A stretch of DNA of 64,000 bases from a virus, in IMG/VR virus record IMGVR_UViG_3300045886_000052, positions 1 to 64,000 of that record. One strand, written 5' to 3'. Shown here one piece after another: positions 16,888-24,185 of this stretch. The notes below the pieces were generated by a model. It made no database searches. It was not told the DNA's origin and saw nothing but the letters and a program-made list of their open reading frames with translations. Positions within the stretch are counted from its first letter, which is position 1. Every line of letters begins with the position of its first letter. A program made the position numbers and the translations under genes.

Positions 16888-17241
16888 TTATTGCTTGCGA
16901 AAATCGTAAATCTCAATTCCGGCGCGCTGGGCTTCTTTGTACATATTGGCAGTTCCACGCCCGCCAGGGAATAATGCCACGGCGTCGGCGTATCCAGCCA
17001 TTTGCCGGTTTCTTCTTGGCCCCGCCGATTTACCAAAATGTTCCCATTCGGCGCAGAAGCGTTTAACAGGGATGCCATGCTTGCGCGCCCACTCTTCGCC
17101 ACATTTATCCACACCAGAAGCGCCGCCGGAAACCACTTCTTCAATGGGCGCCACGAAACGGCTGAGCCGCAATTCGTCAAGCAGGGCAATATCGGCATCT
17201 GTGAATTGATAGTCTCTACCGCCTGCGATGATCAATTTCAT
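16888..17241 (-). CDS. SLOG-family (DUF2493-like) protein
   Basis: 117 residues. The motifs IIAGGRDY, VVSGGASGVD, WARKHGIPV and the AGPRRNRQM segment are those of the DUF2493/YspA-type SLOG domain, a Rossmann-like fold proposed to bind nucleotide-derived ligands. ATG behind GGAAGGTAT. It follows the tyrosine recombinase and ends in Gln-stop within a J4 repeat. The ligand here is unknown. Confidence 0.75.
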   Translation of the reverse strand: MKLIIAGGRDYQFTDADIALLDELRLSRFVAPIEEVVSGGASGVDKCGEEWARKHGIPVKRFCAEWEHFGKSAGPRRNRQMAGYADAVALFPGGRGTANMYKEAQRAGIEIYDFRKQ

Positions 17242-17260
17242 ATATACCTTCCGGGTCGGG

Positions 17261-18091
17261 TTATTGCGCTTTCAGTTTAGATGCCAGTTCGCGCCCCTTC
17301 GTCGGATGCGCGTACAGCCCCGTCGTTGCGATGCTGGCATGCCCCACGATCTCGCTCACGTCGGCTAATGGCGCGTTCTCGGCCAGCAGGTGTGAGACGA
17401 AGGCATGTCGGAATTGATGGGGATGAGCGCCTTCAACGCCTGCCGCCTTTCCTGCCGCCTTCACGATCTTCCATGCGTTCTGCGGTGTGAAAGGGAAGGG
17501 GTGATCCTTGTCCCCGGCATTGCCCCGCATCGCTATCAAGTCCCGCCACAGTTCAGCCGACAAATACACCGTCCGTCTTTTCCCGCCCTTGCCTAAAATA
17601 TGCGCCTCGCCGCCGTCTTCCATTGGTCGCAGATCGCACCAGCGCAAGCCCAAAACCTCGCTGATTCGCGCGCCGGTCAGGTACAGAAACTTCAACAGCG
17701 CATGGTGTAGGGGATCGGCTGCCGTGGCTGCAATAATGGCGCGAATCTGTTCCGGCGTAAGCAATGCGCCGTGGTCGACGGAGCGGTCCATCTTCGCGCG
17801 CTCGATCCGCGCCAAGTTGATCGCCGTTACCTCTCGGTTGTTCAGGAAGCGGTAGAAACTGCACACGCTGGCCAGCTTTCGCGCGCGGGTTTTCTCTGCG
17901 CCGTATTCGTCCGCCAGGAACGATTGATAATCCATTATGTCGGCGGTGATGATCTGATCGAACGGCTTGCGTGTATGGGCCAGGAATGCCTTGATGTCGG
18001 CGCGATAGGCGATTGCGGTGTGCTGGCTTCGCCGTTTGCCGGTCGGTTTCAGCCATTCCGCGATCCAGAAATCAACATCTTCGATGTTCAT
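17261..18091 (-). CDS. int: Tyrosine recombinase/integrase
   Basis: 276 residues with a SAM-like N-terminal DNA-binding half and a complete catalytic set: Arg142 (GARISEVLGL), Lys168 (ILGKGGKRR), His225 and Arg228 (HPHQFRHAF), His251 (GHASIATTG) and nucleophile Tyr260 (GLYAH). Length and spacing are those of XerC/D-type and simple phage integrases. It sits inside the small-gene array, not beside the switch region, and its 3' end carries the J4 repeat. It could integrate the phage, resolve dimers or act on the array repeats. Confidence 0.9.
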   Translation of the reverse strand: MNIEDVDFWIAEWLKPTGKRRSQHTAIAYRADIKAFLAHTRKPFDQIITADIMDYQSFLADEYGAEKTRARKLASVCSFYRFLNNREVTAINLARIERAKMDRSVDHGALLTPEQIRAIIAATAADPLHHALLKFLYLTGARISEVLGLRWCDLRPMEDGGEAHILGKGGKRRTVYLSAELWRDLIAMRGNAGDKDHPFPFTPQNAWKIVKAAGKAAGVEGAHPHQFRHAFVSHLLAENAPLADVSEIVGHASIATTGLYAHPTKGRELASKLKAQ

Positions 18092-18133
18092 ATAATTCTC
18101 GTTATATCACGGCGTCGAATTTTACACGCTTTA

Positions 18134-18340
18134 TCATCCACTCTTCCACTCGTTTATAGGCTTTTCCGCGTTTCCGCCAGCCGCCGCCACATCCAATTGC
18201 GTTTCGTATTGCTCATACGGTTCCGGTTCATCTTCCGGTTCGTAGTCGTTGAAGTTATCCAGGTGCCAAAACAGTTTGCACGTCTCTTCGTCTCGACAAT
18301 CGCAATCAATATGCGCCAGTGTGTCAAAGTCGCTATTCAC
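18134..18340 (-). CDS. Acidic Cys-containing small protein
   Basis: 68 residues from a GTG with a near-perfect ribosome site (AAAGGAGGTGATG). N-terminal Cys cluster (DCDCRDEETC), then very acidic. A competing ATG gives only four codons. Function unknown. Confidence 0.55.
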   Translation of the reverse strand: MNSDFDTLAHIDCDCRDEETCKLFWHLDNFNDYEPEDEPEPYEQYETQLDVAAAGGNAEKPINEWKSG

Positions 18341-18381
18341 TTGGCATCACCTCCTTTCACTCGCGCCCCTGCGAAGCCGCG

Positions 18382-18606
18382 TCAGTCGCTTCGCACGTTT
18401 ACCCAATGGTCGCCAAGTTTAACCTGTCGCGCCGATCTGATCTGCGGCTTGATTAACTTAATCAGCGGATCAATCGGGCGATTACAATGGGAACATTGCT
18501 CGGGTTTATCACCATTCCGCAGCGGGATAATTGTGTGATCCCAGAAACAGCGGTAATAAAGAAAATTGTCGGCCATAAACCAGTCGCCGTTGCAGGTGTG
18601 GTTCAT
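18382..18606 (-). CDS. Zinc-ribbon small protein
   Basis: 74 residues with CSHCNRP and earlier Cys residues suited to one zinc site. ATG behind GGGAGTG. The upstream gene overlaps its start by 4 bases. No family recognised. Confidence 0.55.
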   Translation of the reverse strand: MNHTCNGDWFMADNFLYYRCFWDHTIIPLRNGDKPEQCSHCNRPIDPLIKLIKPQIRSARQVKLGDHWVNVRSD

Positions 18607-18860
18607 ATTTCACTCCCGTCCCTCGCATCTTCAACCTCGTCGGTGGCTAGCACGATGCCGTAACAAGCCGCATCGTGATACGCCAGCGAATTGCGAGGAA
18701 AAATGTCTGGTGGTAAATCCATCAAGAAGAAGTGCGTCTCATGTCCTCGCACCCGGATCGGCCTACATTGAAGTCCCGCGCGGAGAGTTACCGTATGGGT
18801 AATTTGTCCCACGCGATAGTGTTTTGTGATGTCGCGTTTTACAACGTATCGCTTGCTCAT
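18603..18860 (-). CDS. Hypothetical beta-rich protein
   Basis: 85 residues from an ATG behind GGGAAT. Starts MSKRYVVKRDITKHYRVG; basic and beta-rich N-terminal half. Its start lies in a J1-type junction and its end overlaps the next gene. Confidence 0.55.
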   Translation of the reverse strand: MSKRYVVKRDITKHYRVGQITHTVTLRAGLQCRPIRVRGHETHFFLMDLPPDIFPRNSLAYHDAACYGIVLATDEVEDARDGSEI

Positions 18861-18867
18861 ATTCCCC

Positions 18868-19053
18868 TCACGCCTCCGCGTCTGCATCGGATTGCTGCGC
18901 GAATCTTGCGCACCTGCAATCTCGATGCGCGCAACTTTCGTCTTCATCGTATCCGCCAAGGTGTTCCGATAGTTTGTGTCCGCAGTCGCATGTCATACCT
19001 ACTGCCTCGGCGTAACTGTTGAACCCTTCGTCTTTCCAATTGAACGCGCTCAT
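18868..19053 (-). CDS. Cys/His-rich small protein
   Basis: 61 residues from the ATG inside a J1 junction (GGAGGGGAAAGAATG). The CDCGHKLSEHLGG...CAHRDCRCARF pattern matches that of the protein at 33365-33622 (CQCEHNLLSHEHY...CKCDYF), a small zinc motif seen in phage proteins. It ends SDADAEA, the J1-encoded tail. The frame is also open upstream to 19287. Confidence 0.6.
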   Translation of the reverse strand: MSAFNWKDEGFNSYAEAVGMTCDCGHKLSEHLGGYDEDESCAHRDCRCARFAQQSDADAEA

Positions 19054-19287
19054 TCTTTCCCCTCCGCGTCCGCACGCATAGTCTCTACGGTGTTGCCTGA
19101 GCGTTCGTCCCTGGCGCTTCAATCTACGCCTTACGCTTTCAACGAACTTGTTCGCCTCTTCGCGCGTGTTGAACTTCTGGTGATGGCGAACCCCGGACTT
19201 GAAACCGCTGCTTCCAGCAATTTGATAACTCGCGCCAGCCGTAGCATACAGCCCCGGTGATAGAGAGTACCCTTTGGGGATAGCCAC
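18868..19287 (-). CDS. Alternative longer reading: two cassettes fused in frame
   Basis: From a GTG at 19287 the frame encodes MAIPKGYSLSPGLYATAG, then a HHQKFNTREEANKFVES segment that looks like a genuine domain, and reads through the J1 junction without a stop into the 18868-19053 gene (139 residues). At the other J1 junctions the element is read in the frame that ends in GKE-stop. Either this is a fusion protein or the upstream part is a damaged or overlapping gene. Confidence 0.4.
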   Translation of the reverse strand: MAIPKGYSLSPGLYATAGASYQIAGSSGFKSGVRHHQKFNTREEANKFVESVRRRLKRQGRTLRQHRRDYACGRGGERMSAFNWKDEGFNSYAEAVGMTCDCGHKLSEHLGGYDEDESCAHRDCRCARFAQQSDADAEA

Positions 19288-19409
19288 GAAAAAGTGTTCC
19301 CGTTCCAGTCGTCAAAAATAAACTCATGGCAGCGGCGACAGTTGCCCGACCACTTGCTACCGGAACGCCAGCCAGCGGCGCGCAGTATTTTATATTGCTC
19401 AGTTGTCAT
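19131..19409 (-). CDS. Small zinc-ribbon protein
   Basis: 92 residues from the ATG in a J1 junction. CRRCHEFIFDD and YHRGCM could form a four-ligand zinc site in the first 60 residues. The C-terminal third overlaps another plausible frame (19287 leftward) and has atypical composition, so the true end may be altered by a frameshift. Confidence 0.5.
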   Translation of the reverse strand: MTTEQYKILRAAGWRSGSKWSGNCRRCHEFIFDDWNGNTFSWLSPKGTLYHRGCMLRLARVIKLLEAAVSSPGFAITRSSTRAKRRTSSLKA

Positions 19410-19629
19410 TCTTTCCCCTCCGCGCCCCTCGCCGCGACTCAAGAATCTTCTCGTATGCCCGCCGCCACGCCTGCGCCGCCGTATTGCCGCTCGCAAATCG
19501 CGGTGAGCCGGGTTCCAGTTTGACGAAAAACCGTGTCGGCAACGAAGTGGTATGTACAATTGGAAACCTGGAGCACACGGCACGTGGATACAATTCCAAG
19601 ACCAGTCTTTTGTCCGCGCCGCCTCTCAT
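19399..19629 (-). CDS. Hypothetical basic protein
   Basis: 76 residues starting at the ATG of a J1 junction. The C-terminal NTAAQAWRRAYEKILESRRGA is a basic helix. It overlaps both neighbours by a few bases. No family recognised. Confidence 0.5.
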   Translation of the reverse strand: MRGGADKRLVLELYPRAVCSRFPIVHTTSLPTRFFVKLEPGSPRFASGNTAAQAWRRAYEKILESRRGARRGKNDN

Positions 19630-19796
19630 TCTTTCCCCTCCGCGTCTGCGTCAACCGACAACGGTGAATGCTCGTCACACCGCACGGTTGATTCATAACT
19701 GGCGCGTCCGCACAGTATCCATGCCGTTTCGCCCTTGACGGTTCGCGTTATCCAGCAAATACCGTTTTCGTCTCGCTCGTGTCTGGGTTCGTTCAT
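19626..19796 (-). CDS. Small protein ending in the J1 tail
   Basis: 56 residues from an ATG behind AAAGGGGAAG. A CWITR and RCDEHSP Cys pair, then the J1-encoded C-terminus VDADAEGKE. The stop overlaps the next ATG (ATGA). An upstream in-frame ATG has no ribosome site. Confidence 0.5.
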   Translation of the reverse strand: MNEPRHERDENGICWITRTVKGETAWILCGRASYESTVRCDEHSPLSVDADAEGKE

Positions 19797-19996
19797 GCTT
19801 CCCCTTTGTCGCACTTGCTATTCAAGCAGCGCCACCAGCCGCCCTTGCCACCGCAGTTGCCACACTCTTCCACTTCGCCGGGGAAACAGTTGATCGGATC
19901 GTCTTCGTAGGCGTCGAAGTACCCGTCGTCGCACCCGCTCCAACAGTCAACCCAATCCATCCCACAGCCGCATGCATTACAGTGTGGCTCTAGCAT
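19793..19996 (-). CDS. DnaJ-type zinc-ribbon small protein
   Basis: 67 residues with CNACGCG, CWSGCDDG and CGNCGGKGGW pairs, the Cys-x2-Cys-Gly repeats of phage zinc-ribbon proteins. Starts at the ATG of a J1 junction and ends on the next ATG (ATGA). Probably a nucleic-acid or partner-binding adaptor; function unproven. Confidence 0.65.
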   Translation of the reverse strand: MLEPHCNACGCGMDWVDCWSGCDDGYFDAYEDDPINCFPGEVEECGNCGGKGGWWRCLNSKCDKGEA

Positions 19997-20235
19997 TCTT
20001 TCCCCTCCGCATCTGCGTCAACCTCTTCTAAGCGTCCAAGCCTGTCGGCAATGATGTCCAGAATAATGCCGATTTCAGAATCTTCGATATTCATCTGCTC
20101 TTCCATCCGCTCACACAGCGCATTGAACAAGTCCGCCGCTGGTAGCCTTCTGAAGTATTCGGCTTCTTCCAGATTGGTTATCAGCCGATTGGCCCACGCT
20201 GCGTCGTATTGTCGGTTAAATTCTTCGTCCGTCAT
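19990..20235 (-). CDS. Helical hypothetical protein with J1 tail
   Basis: 81 residues, mainly helical (MTDEEFNRQYDAAWANRL), ending EEVDADAEGKEC. The J1 element supplies these last residues and the next gene's ribosome site. ATG behind TTGGAGGCGG. Confidence 0.55.
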   Translation of the reverse strand: MTDEEFNRQYDAAWANRLITNLEEAEYFRRLPAADLFNALCERMEEQMNIEDSEIGIILDIIADRLGRLEEVDADAEGKEC

Positions 20236-20272
20236 GTTCCGCCTCCAACCCTAGAGACGGACGCTTGGTTGA

Positions 20273-20476
20273 TTATGTGCAAGTATTTTTCTCCGCGTCT
20301 GCGTCATCTGGAAATTCCATAAACGCTTCAGGCGGCAAATCGTCAGGGTCGAACGGCTCGTCGCAGACACACGACGTAAGCGGCTCGTCGCATTCGTAGC
20401 ACCAAACGCTTTCGTCCGCTTCCAGCCAGTCGTCCTCTTCGAGTTCAATTTGTCCATCGTATGCGATCAGGCTCAT
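20273..20476 (-). CDS. Acidic Cys-rich protein (MSLIA family, copy 1)
   Basis: 67 residues. The first 19 (MSLIAYDGQIELEEDDWLE) nearly match the start of the 20691-20903 protein, after which the two diverge; here two Cys pairs (CYECDEP, CVCDEP) follow. It ends DDADAEKNTCT, a shifted version of the J1 tail. ATG in a J1 junction. Confidence 0.55.
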   Translation of the reverse strand: MSLIAYDGQIELEEDDWLEADESVWCYECDEPLTSCVCDEPFDPDDLPPEAFMEFPDDADAEKNTCT

Positions 20477-20694
20477 TCTTTCCCCTCCACGTCTGCGTCA
20501 ACCGCTACCCACTCCCCATCAAGTGAGTTCTTTAGTTTATCAATCAGCGCCAGAACGGTCGAAGGCGGATAGTATTTACTGCCGTAATTCGGTCTTCTGG
20601 CGTCTTTTTCGAGTTGTTTGAGTTCGCGCTCGTTAAACTCTTTAAGTTCCACTTCGAGTTGGGCCAGCAGTTCTTGCTTAGTCACCGTGCTCAC
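20473..20694 (-). CDS. Coiled-coil small protein with J1 tail
   Basis: 73 residues from a GTG that overlaps the upstream stop. The N-terminal half is a strongly charged helix (LLAQLEVELKEFNERE), and the last residues VDADVEGKE come from J1. Function unknown. Confidence 0.55.
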   Translation of the reverse strand: MSTVTKQELLAQLEVELKEFNERELKQLEKDARRPNYGSKYYPPSTVLALIDKLKNSLDGEWVAVDADVEGKE

Positions 20695-20903
20695 CCCTTA
20701 TTAACGCTGCGTCGAAAGTCGCGCGCCCACTCTTCCGCCATTTCCCGCGTGTAACATTCCATGCGCATATGGTCGCCGGGCATTAGACACTCACCGGAAA
20801 AGTCGCAGCCCCATTGGTATTCTTCGTAGCCATCCGGTTCGTGTTCATCTAACCAGTCGTCCTCTTCGAATTCGATTTGTCTGTCGTGTGCTATTAAGCT
20901 CAT
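20691..20903 (-). CDS. Acidic protein (MSLIA family, copy 2)
   Basis: 70 residues, sharing MSLIAHDRQIEFEEDDWL with the 20273-20476 protein but with an unrelated C-terminal part (HMRMECYTREMAEEWARDF). ATG behind GAAGGAG. The pair suggests exchange of C-terminal halves behind a fixed N-terminus. Confidence 0.55.
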   Translation of the reverse strand: MSLIAHDRQIEFEEDDWLDEHEPDGYEEYQWGCDFSGECLMPGDHMRMECYTREMAEEWARDFRRSVNKG

Positions 20904-20905
20904 GT

Positions 20906-21112
20906 TTACTCCTTCGGGGCGGCGTCAATGCCAGCCGCCCTGACGAATGCGGCAACGGCTTCGGCTTCGTCTGGCGTTTCTATCACCCGTTGCTGTAGTC
21001 CGGTATTTCTATCGGTGTAAACCACCCATTGATTCTCGCCGTTGTCCCACTCAAGCCATACGTAGTCCGTGGCAAGCCAGGTGTCCAGTTTGAGCAAGTC
21101 GAGAATGGTCAT
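20906..21112 (-). CDS. Hypothetical protein
   Basis: About 68 residues; the GTG at 21115 or the adjacent ATG at 21112 can start it, both coupled to the upstream TGA. Acidic with a Trp-rich start (DTWLATDYVWLEWDNG), beta then helix. No family recognised. Confidence 0.5.
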   Translation of the reverse strand: MTILDLLKLDTWLATDYVWLEWDNGENQWVVYTDRNTGLQQRVIETPDEAEAVAAFVRAAGIDAAPKE

Positions 21113-21348
21113 CACTTTTCCTCCTCAATTGCGGCGGTATTGCGCGCCCAGATAACTGTGTTTCTCCTACCGCGCCCCACCTCTCGGACTTTGCCGCGCA
21201 CTACCAGCGCCCGCAGGTTTGCAGAAATAACAGCAACGGACTCATAGAAATTCAAGTCCAGCGCCCGCAAAACATCCCTAGTGGTAAACGTCTCAGGCAG
21301 TTCACGCAGGATATTTTCAACGTGGATACGAGCGTGCTGCTCTTTCAC
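21112..21348 (-). CDS. Possible winged-helix DNA-binding protein
   Basis: 78 residues. The middle (TTRDVLRALDLNFYESV then a basic VVRGKVREVGRGRRNTV) fits a winged helix with a wing. ATG behind GGAAAGGTG. It overlaps both neighbours by 4 bases, so it is probably translated with them. DNA binding is a prediction from pattern only. Confidence 0.5.
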   Translation of the reverse strand: MKEQHARIHVENILRELPETFTTRDVLRALDLNFYESVAVISANLRALVVRGKVREVGRGRRNTVIWARNTAAIEEEK

Positions 21349-21554
21349 CTTTCCTCCCCCTCAATCGCGCCGGGTTGCTGCGGTTGCGTGTCTTTCGCTT
21401 GTACGTCAACGCTGTTAATCATCACAACGTCGGCCTCGCCTATAACGGCGTCTAAGTCGTATTCGGCCCAGCCTTGCGCCTCTTCTGGCGAATCAGCTTC
21501 GACATTAGACTTGTATTCAAACTGTCCGCGAATCGTTACTTGATATTGGCTCAC
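21345..21554 (-). CDS. Small protein, DpnD/PcfM-like pattern
   Basis: 69 residues from a GTG behind GAGGAGAAAAG. YQVTIRGQFEYKSNVEADSP followed by EEAQGWAEYDL is the strand-helix pattern of a small family often found in phages and plasmids. Overlaps the coiled-coil gene upstream by 38 bases. Confidence 0.55.
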   Translation of the reverse strand: MSQYQVTIRGQFEYKSNVEADSPEEAQGWAEYDLDAVIGEADVVMINSVDVQAKDTQPQQPGAIEGEER

Positions 21555-22713
21555 TGCTTTTCTCCTCTCTTATTGTGGCTGCGCGCAATTGAAGCTCCTC
21601 CTGCGGTTGCGGCGCGAATAGCACGCGCCCCACCTCCTCGAGCGTACTCAATCCGCCCGCCCATTTCGTACCGTCCGGGCGCTCTATTGCGAACTGATCC
21701 CAGCAGTCTTCCAGCGCGGCGCGCAACCTGTCGTTTCTCACCGCCCGCCCGTCTGCGCAGACGCGCCAGTCGTCCACGATCTTGCGTAGTCGCTCGTTTT
21801 CCGCCTCGGCAGCGGTAAGGCTGTCTCGAAATTCACCGGCTATATTAGCCATCCCGTCTCGCTGTTGTAGTAGTGCTTCTGCCTTCGCCTCGGCTTCTTT
21901 GCACCGGCTCATCCACTCGTCGCGTTGTCGAACCGCCTCTACGATTGCTGTATCTTTTGTCTCTCTTTCCGCATCGGCTTCAACGAGCCGGACGGACACA
22001 TCGTCAGAGTTTAAACTGAACAGGTCGCGCCACCTGTTGGACTCGCGGGCCATCACATCCCGCGCCGCCTCGGCTTCGCGCAGGCGCGTCAAAACCACGC
22101 GCACAGCTTCAGCCACGCATCGTAAGCCAACGCCGTAGCCGATAGGTGTTTCAAGTAATTCCGAGGCTTCCCGTAGCTCGGCTTCAAGTTTAACATTGCG
22201 CTGCTCGGCTTCGCGCAGTTGCGCTTTCATTTCCTCAAGCGCTACGAGATAGGCGCATGCGCCTTTAGCAACCGGCGGCTCATAGGGGATGTCCAGTTTT
22301 GTCGCTATGTCGCGCGCGAATTGTTCGGCTTCGCGCAGTTTCGCTTCGAGTTCTCTCACCGACGACTCGGCCAGCGCGCAGTAACGCGATTCGCCTGACT
22401 CAACGACGTGCGGACAGGCGTTATCGCGCAGCTTCGATTCGAGTTCGGTGATGCGGTCTTTCAGTGCGACTAATTCATCGTTGACAACTTTGCCAAGCGG
22501 CAGCGTGGTGGGTTCATATGTAACCCAGACTTTTACGCCGGGGCTGCCCGCGGCTATCCGCTCAGCGCATAAATCAGCGCGGAATTTAGAATAAAACTTC
22601 AAGCCCACCATTACCGGCTCGGGGTGTGTGGCGTCCGTCCAACATACTCTGAAAATGTCTCGTGTGCCCTCTTGAGGGCGCTCGTTATTGTCCATTGATT
22701 CCTCTTCGCTCAT
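21517..22713 (-). CDS. Large coiled-coil protein
   Basis: 398 residues, the longest protein of the accessory block. After a 60-residue globular start, most of it is heptad-like coiled coil with repeated LREAEQ/LREAEA units and scattered Cys. A KAEALLQQRDG segment is repeated in the 23335-23574 protein. ATG behind GGAAAGGGA. It could be a scaffold or anti-host adaptor; no enzymatic domain is visible. Confidence 0.65.
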   Translation of the reverse strand: MSEEESMDNNERPQEGTRDIFRVCWTDATHPEPVMVGLKFYSKFRADLCAERIAAGSPGVKVWVTYEPTTLPLGKVVNDELVALKDRITELESKLRDNACPHVVESGESRYCALAESSVRELEAKLREAEQFARDIATKLDIPYEPPVAKGACAYLVALEEMKAQLREAEQRNVKLEAELREASELLETPIGYGVGLRCVAEAVRVVLTRLREAEAARDVMARESNRWRDLFSLNSDDVSVRLVEADAERETKDTAIVEAVRQRDEWMSRCKEAEAKAEALLQQRDGMANIAGEFRDSLTAAEAENERLRKIVDDWRVCADGRAVRNDRLRAALEDCWDQFAIERPDGTKWAGGLSTLEEVGRVLFAPQPQEELQLRAATIREEKSSEPISSNDSRTV

Positions 22714-22739
22714 AATTCCCTTTCCTCCGGCTGTGACGG

Positions 22740-23204
22740 CTAGCGTTTCCGCTTCTGTTCTGCTTGCCAGTCCCGCATGATTTCGTAACTGTATTTGTGG
22801 CTTTCGACGAACCGCTTGAACTCCTGAAGACCTTCGAGCGACATGGCAAGTTCGCGGTGTTTGATCTGTCTCACGGCGCCATCTTCAACTACCAGCACGC
22901 CGTTATCGTCCGTTTCTTCGCCTGAGTAATTCACTGATCCGCTCAGCGTGACACCGTGCGGCGTCAGTACGTTATCGATGAGGTATTGCAACCACTCCAC
23001 GTACTCGTAAAACTTCTCACCGTAATCCCATTCGATCCCTCGACAATCTTTCGTCAATTGCCATTGGCAGTATCCGCCTGGCGCATTCGGATCTTCCATT
23101 TTCCTGCCGTCGATACCTTCAAGCTCGCGCAACCGCACGATAGCTTCAGCGGGCGGCAGTTTGTCTAAGTCAAATCGTCCGTGAAATCTTGTCGTATATC
23201 CCAT
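22740..23204 (-). CDS. Conserved phage hypothetical protein (MGYTT family)
   Basis: 154 residues. The start MGYTTRFHGRFDL, the segment YCQWQLTKDCRGIEWDYGEKF and the YVEWLQYLID helix are those of a family common in phage genomes, without known function. ATG close after GAAAGGAAAT. Confidence 0.75.
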   Translation of the reverse strand: MGYTTRFHGRFDLDKLPPAEAIVRLRELEGIDGRKMEDPNAPGGYCQWQLTKDCRGIEWDYGEKFYEYVEWLQYLIDNVLTPHGVTLSGSVNYSGEETDDNGVLVVEDGAVRQIKHRELAMSLEGLQEFKRFVESHKYSYEIMRDWQAEQKRKR

Positions 23205-23219
23205 TGTTGAATTTCCTTT

Positions 23220-23324
23220 CTATGCTGCTTCTTCCACGGTGGAACCGGTTGCACGCCGCAATTTCTCGCGCAGTTCCACGATGGCGTAAAACTGATTCAC
23301 GGCCTCTTGCGAGTAGTAGGCCAT
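23220..23324 (-). CDS. 34-residue hypothetical peptide
   Basis: Starts MAYYSQEAVNQFYAIVELRE, one charged helix. Ribosome site weak. A longer version from 23429 overlaps the upstream gene by 95 bases and is less likely. Confidence 0.35.
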   Translation of the reverse strand: MAYYSQEAVNQFYAIVELREKLRRATGSTVEEAA

Positions 23325-23334
23325 ATACCTATGT

Positions 23335-23574
23335 TTACTGCTTCGCTTCCCGTTGCTGGAGATCGCAGGTTGCCGGGTGAAAAGCTTCCAGCCCGCCTTG
23401 GTTGATCTCCATTTGAGGCGGGCATGCATTGCGCGTTCGTCCGTCTCGCTGCTGTGAGAGCGCTTCCGCCCTCGCCTCGGCTTCGCGCAGTTGCGCTTCG
23501 AGTTCGGCTATGCGGGCGTTGGCAGCGTCCAACTCTACTTGCGTGTCAATTAAGTCAAAGTATTCAGCGCTCAT
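23335..23574 (-). CDS. Coiled-coil small protein
   Basis: 79 residues with an N-terminal helix (NARIAELEAQLREAEARAE) similar to a segment of the 398-residue coiled-coil protein, including AEALSQQRDG, then a short Cys-containing end. ATG behind AGAGGGAAC. Probably a duplicated fragment of the larger gene. Confidence 0.5.
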   Translation of the reverse strand: MSAEYFDLIDTQVELDAANARIAELEAQLREAEARAEALSQQRDGRTRNACPPQMEINQGGLEAFHPATCDLQQREAKQ

Positions 23575-23586
23575 AGTTCCCTCTTT

Positions 23587-23898
23587 CTATTCCGCGTCCG
23601 GCTGCGCGCCCGGCGCGGTGGTTGTGGCAAAGCCGGGTCCAGTCTCAAGACTGACGCGCAATGCGTTGAGTAGCCGGCACAAGCAGTTGCGGCATATATC
23701 GGGCGGACCGCCGAAGCCGGCTGGGTGATCCGTAAAGGACAATACCGGCCGGACCACCAGTTTGCATTGCTTTACGACTGGAAGAATATTGCCGGGGCTC
23801 GCCGAGTTGTATTCCTCGCCTATATGTTGGACGACCTCGACCCGCGCGGCGAGGTCCCACGCAGGTTCTTCACAAAGATCGCAAAATACTTTTTTCAT
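23587..23898 (-). CDS. Zinc-binding small protein
   Basis: 103 residues with CDLCEEP at the start and CRNCLCR later, consistent with one zinc site joining the two ends. ATG behind AAAGGAAA. No family recognised. Confidence 0.55.
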   Translation of the reverse strand: MKKVFCDLCEEPAWDLAARVEVVQHIGEEYNSASPGNILPVVKQCKLVVRPVLSFTDHPAGFGGPPDICRNCLCRLLNALRVSLETGPGFATTTAPGAQPDAE

Positions 23899-23912
23899 AT
23901 TTTCCTTTCTGG

Positions 23913-24185
23913 TTATGCCGCGTCCGGCTGAGTGTTCAGCATTTCAAACTGAGTGCCGATCGCGTTGTTAATCAGTCGAGCAAGGTTGCGATCTTCGTCG
24001 TTGACAATTCCCTGCCCGGTGCGAATGAACGATATAAGCCACGTCTGCCGCGCTTCAGCGTCGTCAGCTTGCATTCTGAACTCGCCTTTAGCCGCCTGAG
24101 TCAGCATGCTTAAATGGGCCAGTGCGATCATGGTTTGCTCGTCTGAGTCAGCCAGCAATAATGGCGGCCTTGTTTTGTTTGTCAC
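23913..24185 (-). CDS. Helical hypothetical protein
   Basis: 90 residues from a GTG behind AAGGAGAG. Entirely helical (DEQTMIALAHLSMLTQAAKG). Overlaps the upstream gene's end by 38 bases. No family recognised. Confidence 0.5.
   Translation of the reverse strand: MTNKTRPPLLLADSDEQTMIALAHLSMLTQAAKGEFRMQADDAEARQTWLISFIRTGQGIVNDEDRNLARLINNAIGTQFEMLNTQPDAA

Larger units (their letters stand above)
15945..17265 (-). repeat. Junction repeat family J4 (five copies)
   Basis: Copies near 15945-15972, 16233-16278, 16474-16508, 16837-16892 and 17242-17265. On the minus strand each begins with CAATAACCC or ATATAACCC, so the stop codon (and usually a final Gln codon) of the gene lies inside the repeat, followed by GGCCCGCGTC. 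In two copies CCGCGTC and GATGCGG form a 7-bp stem; one has a TTCG loop, the other a changed loop. The recombinase gene ends in the same element. Confidence 0.65.
18858..20505 (-). repeat. Junction repeat family J1 (seven copies)
   Basis: On the minus strand GCAGACGCGGAGGGGAAAG followed by AATG recurs, with variants, starting near 18890, 19076, 19432, 19655, 20022, 20305 and 20505. One short element does three jobs: it encodes the C-terminus of the upstream protein (VDADAEGKE), provides the GGAGGGG ribosome site and often supplies the next ATG. Confidence 0.75.
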
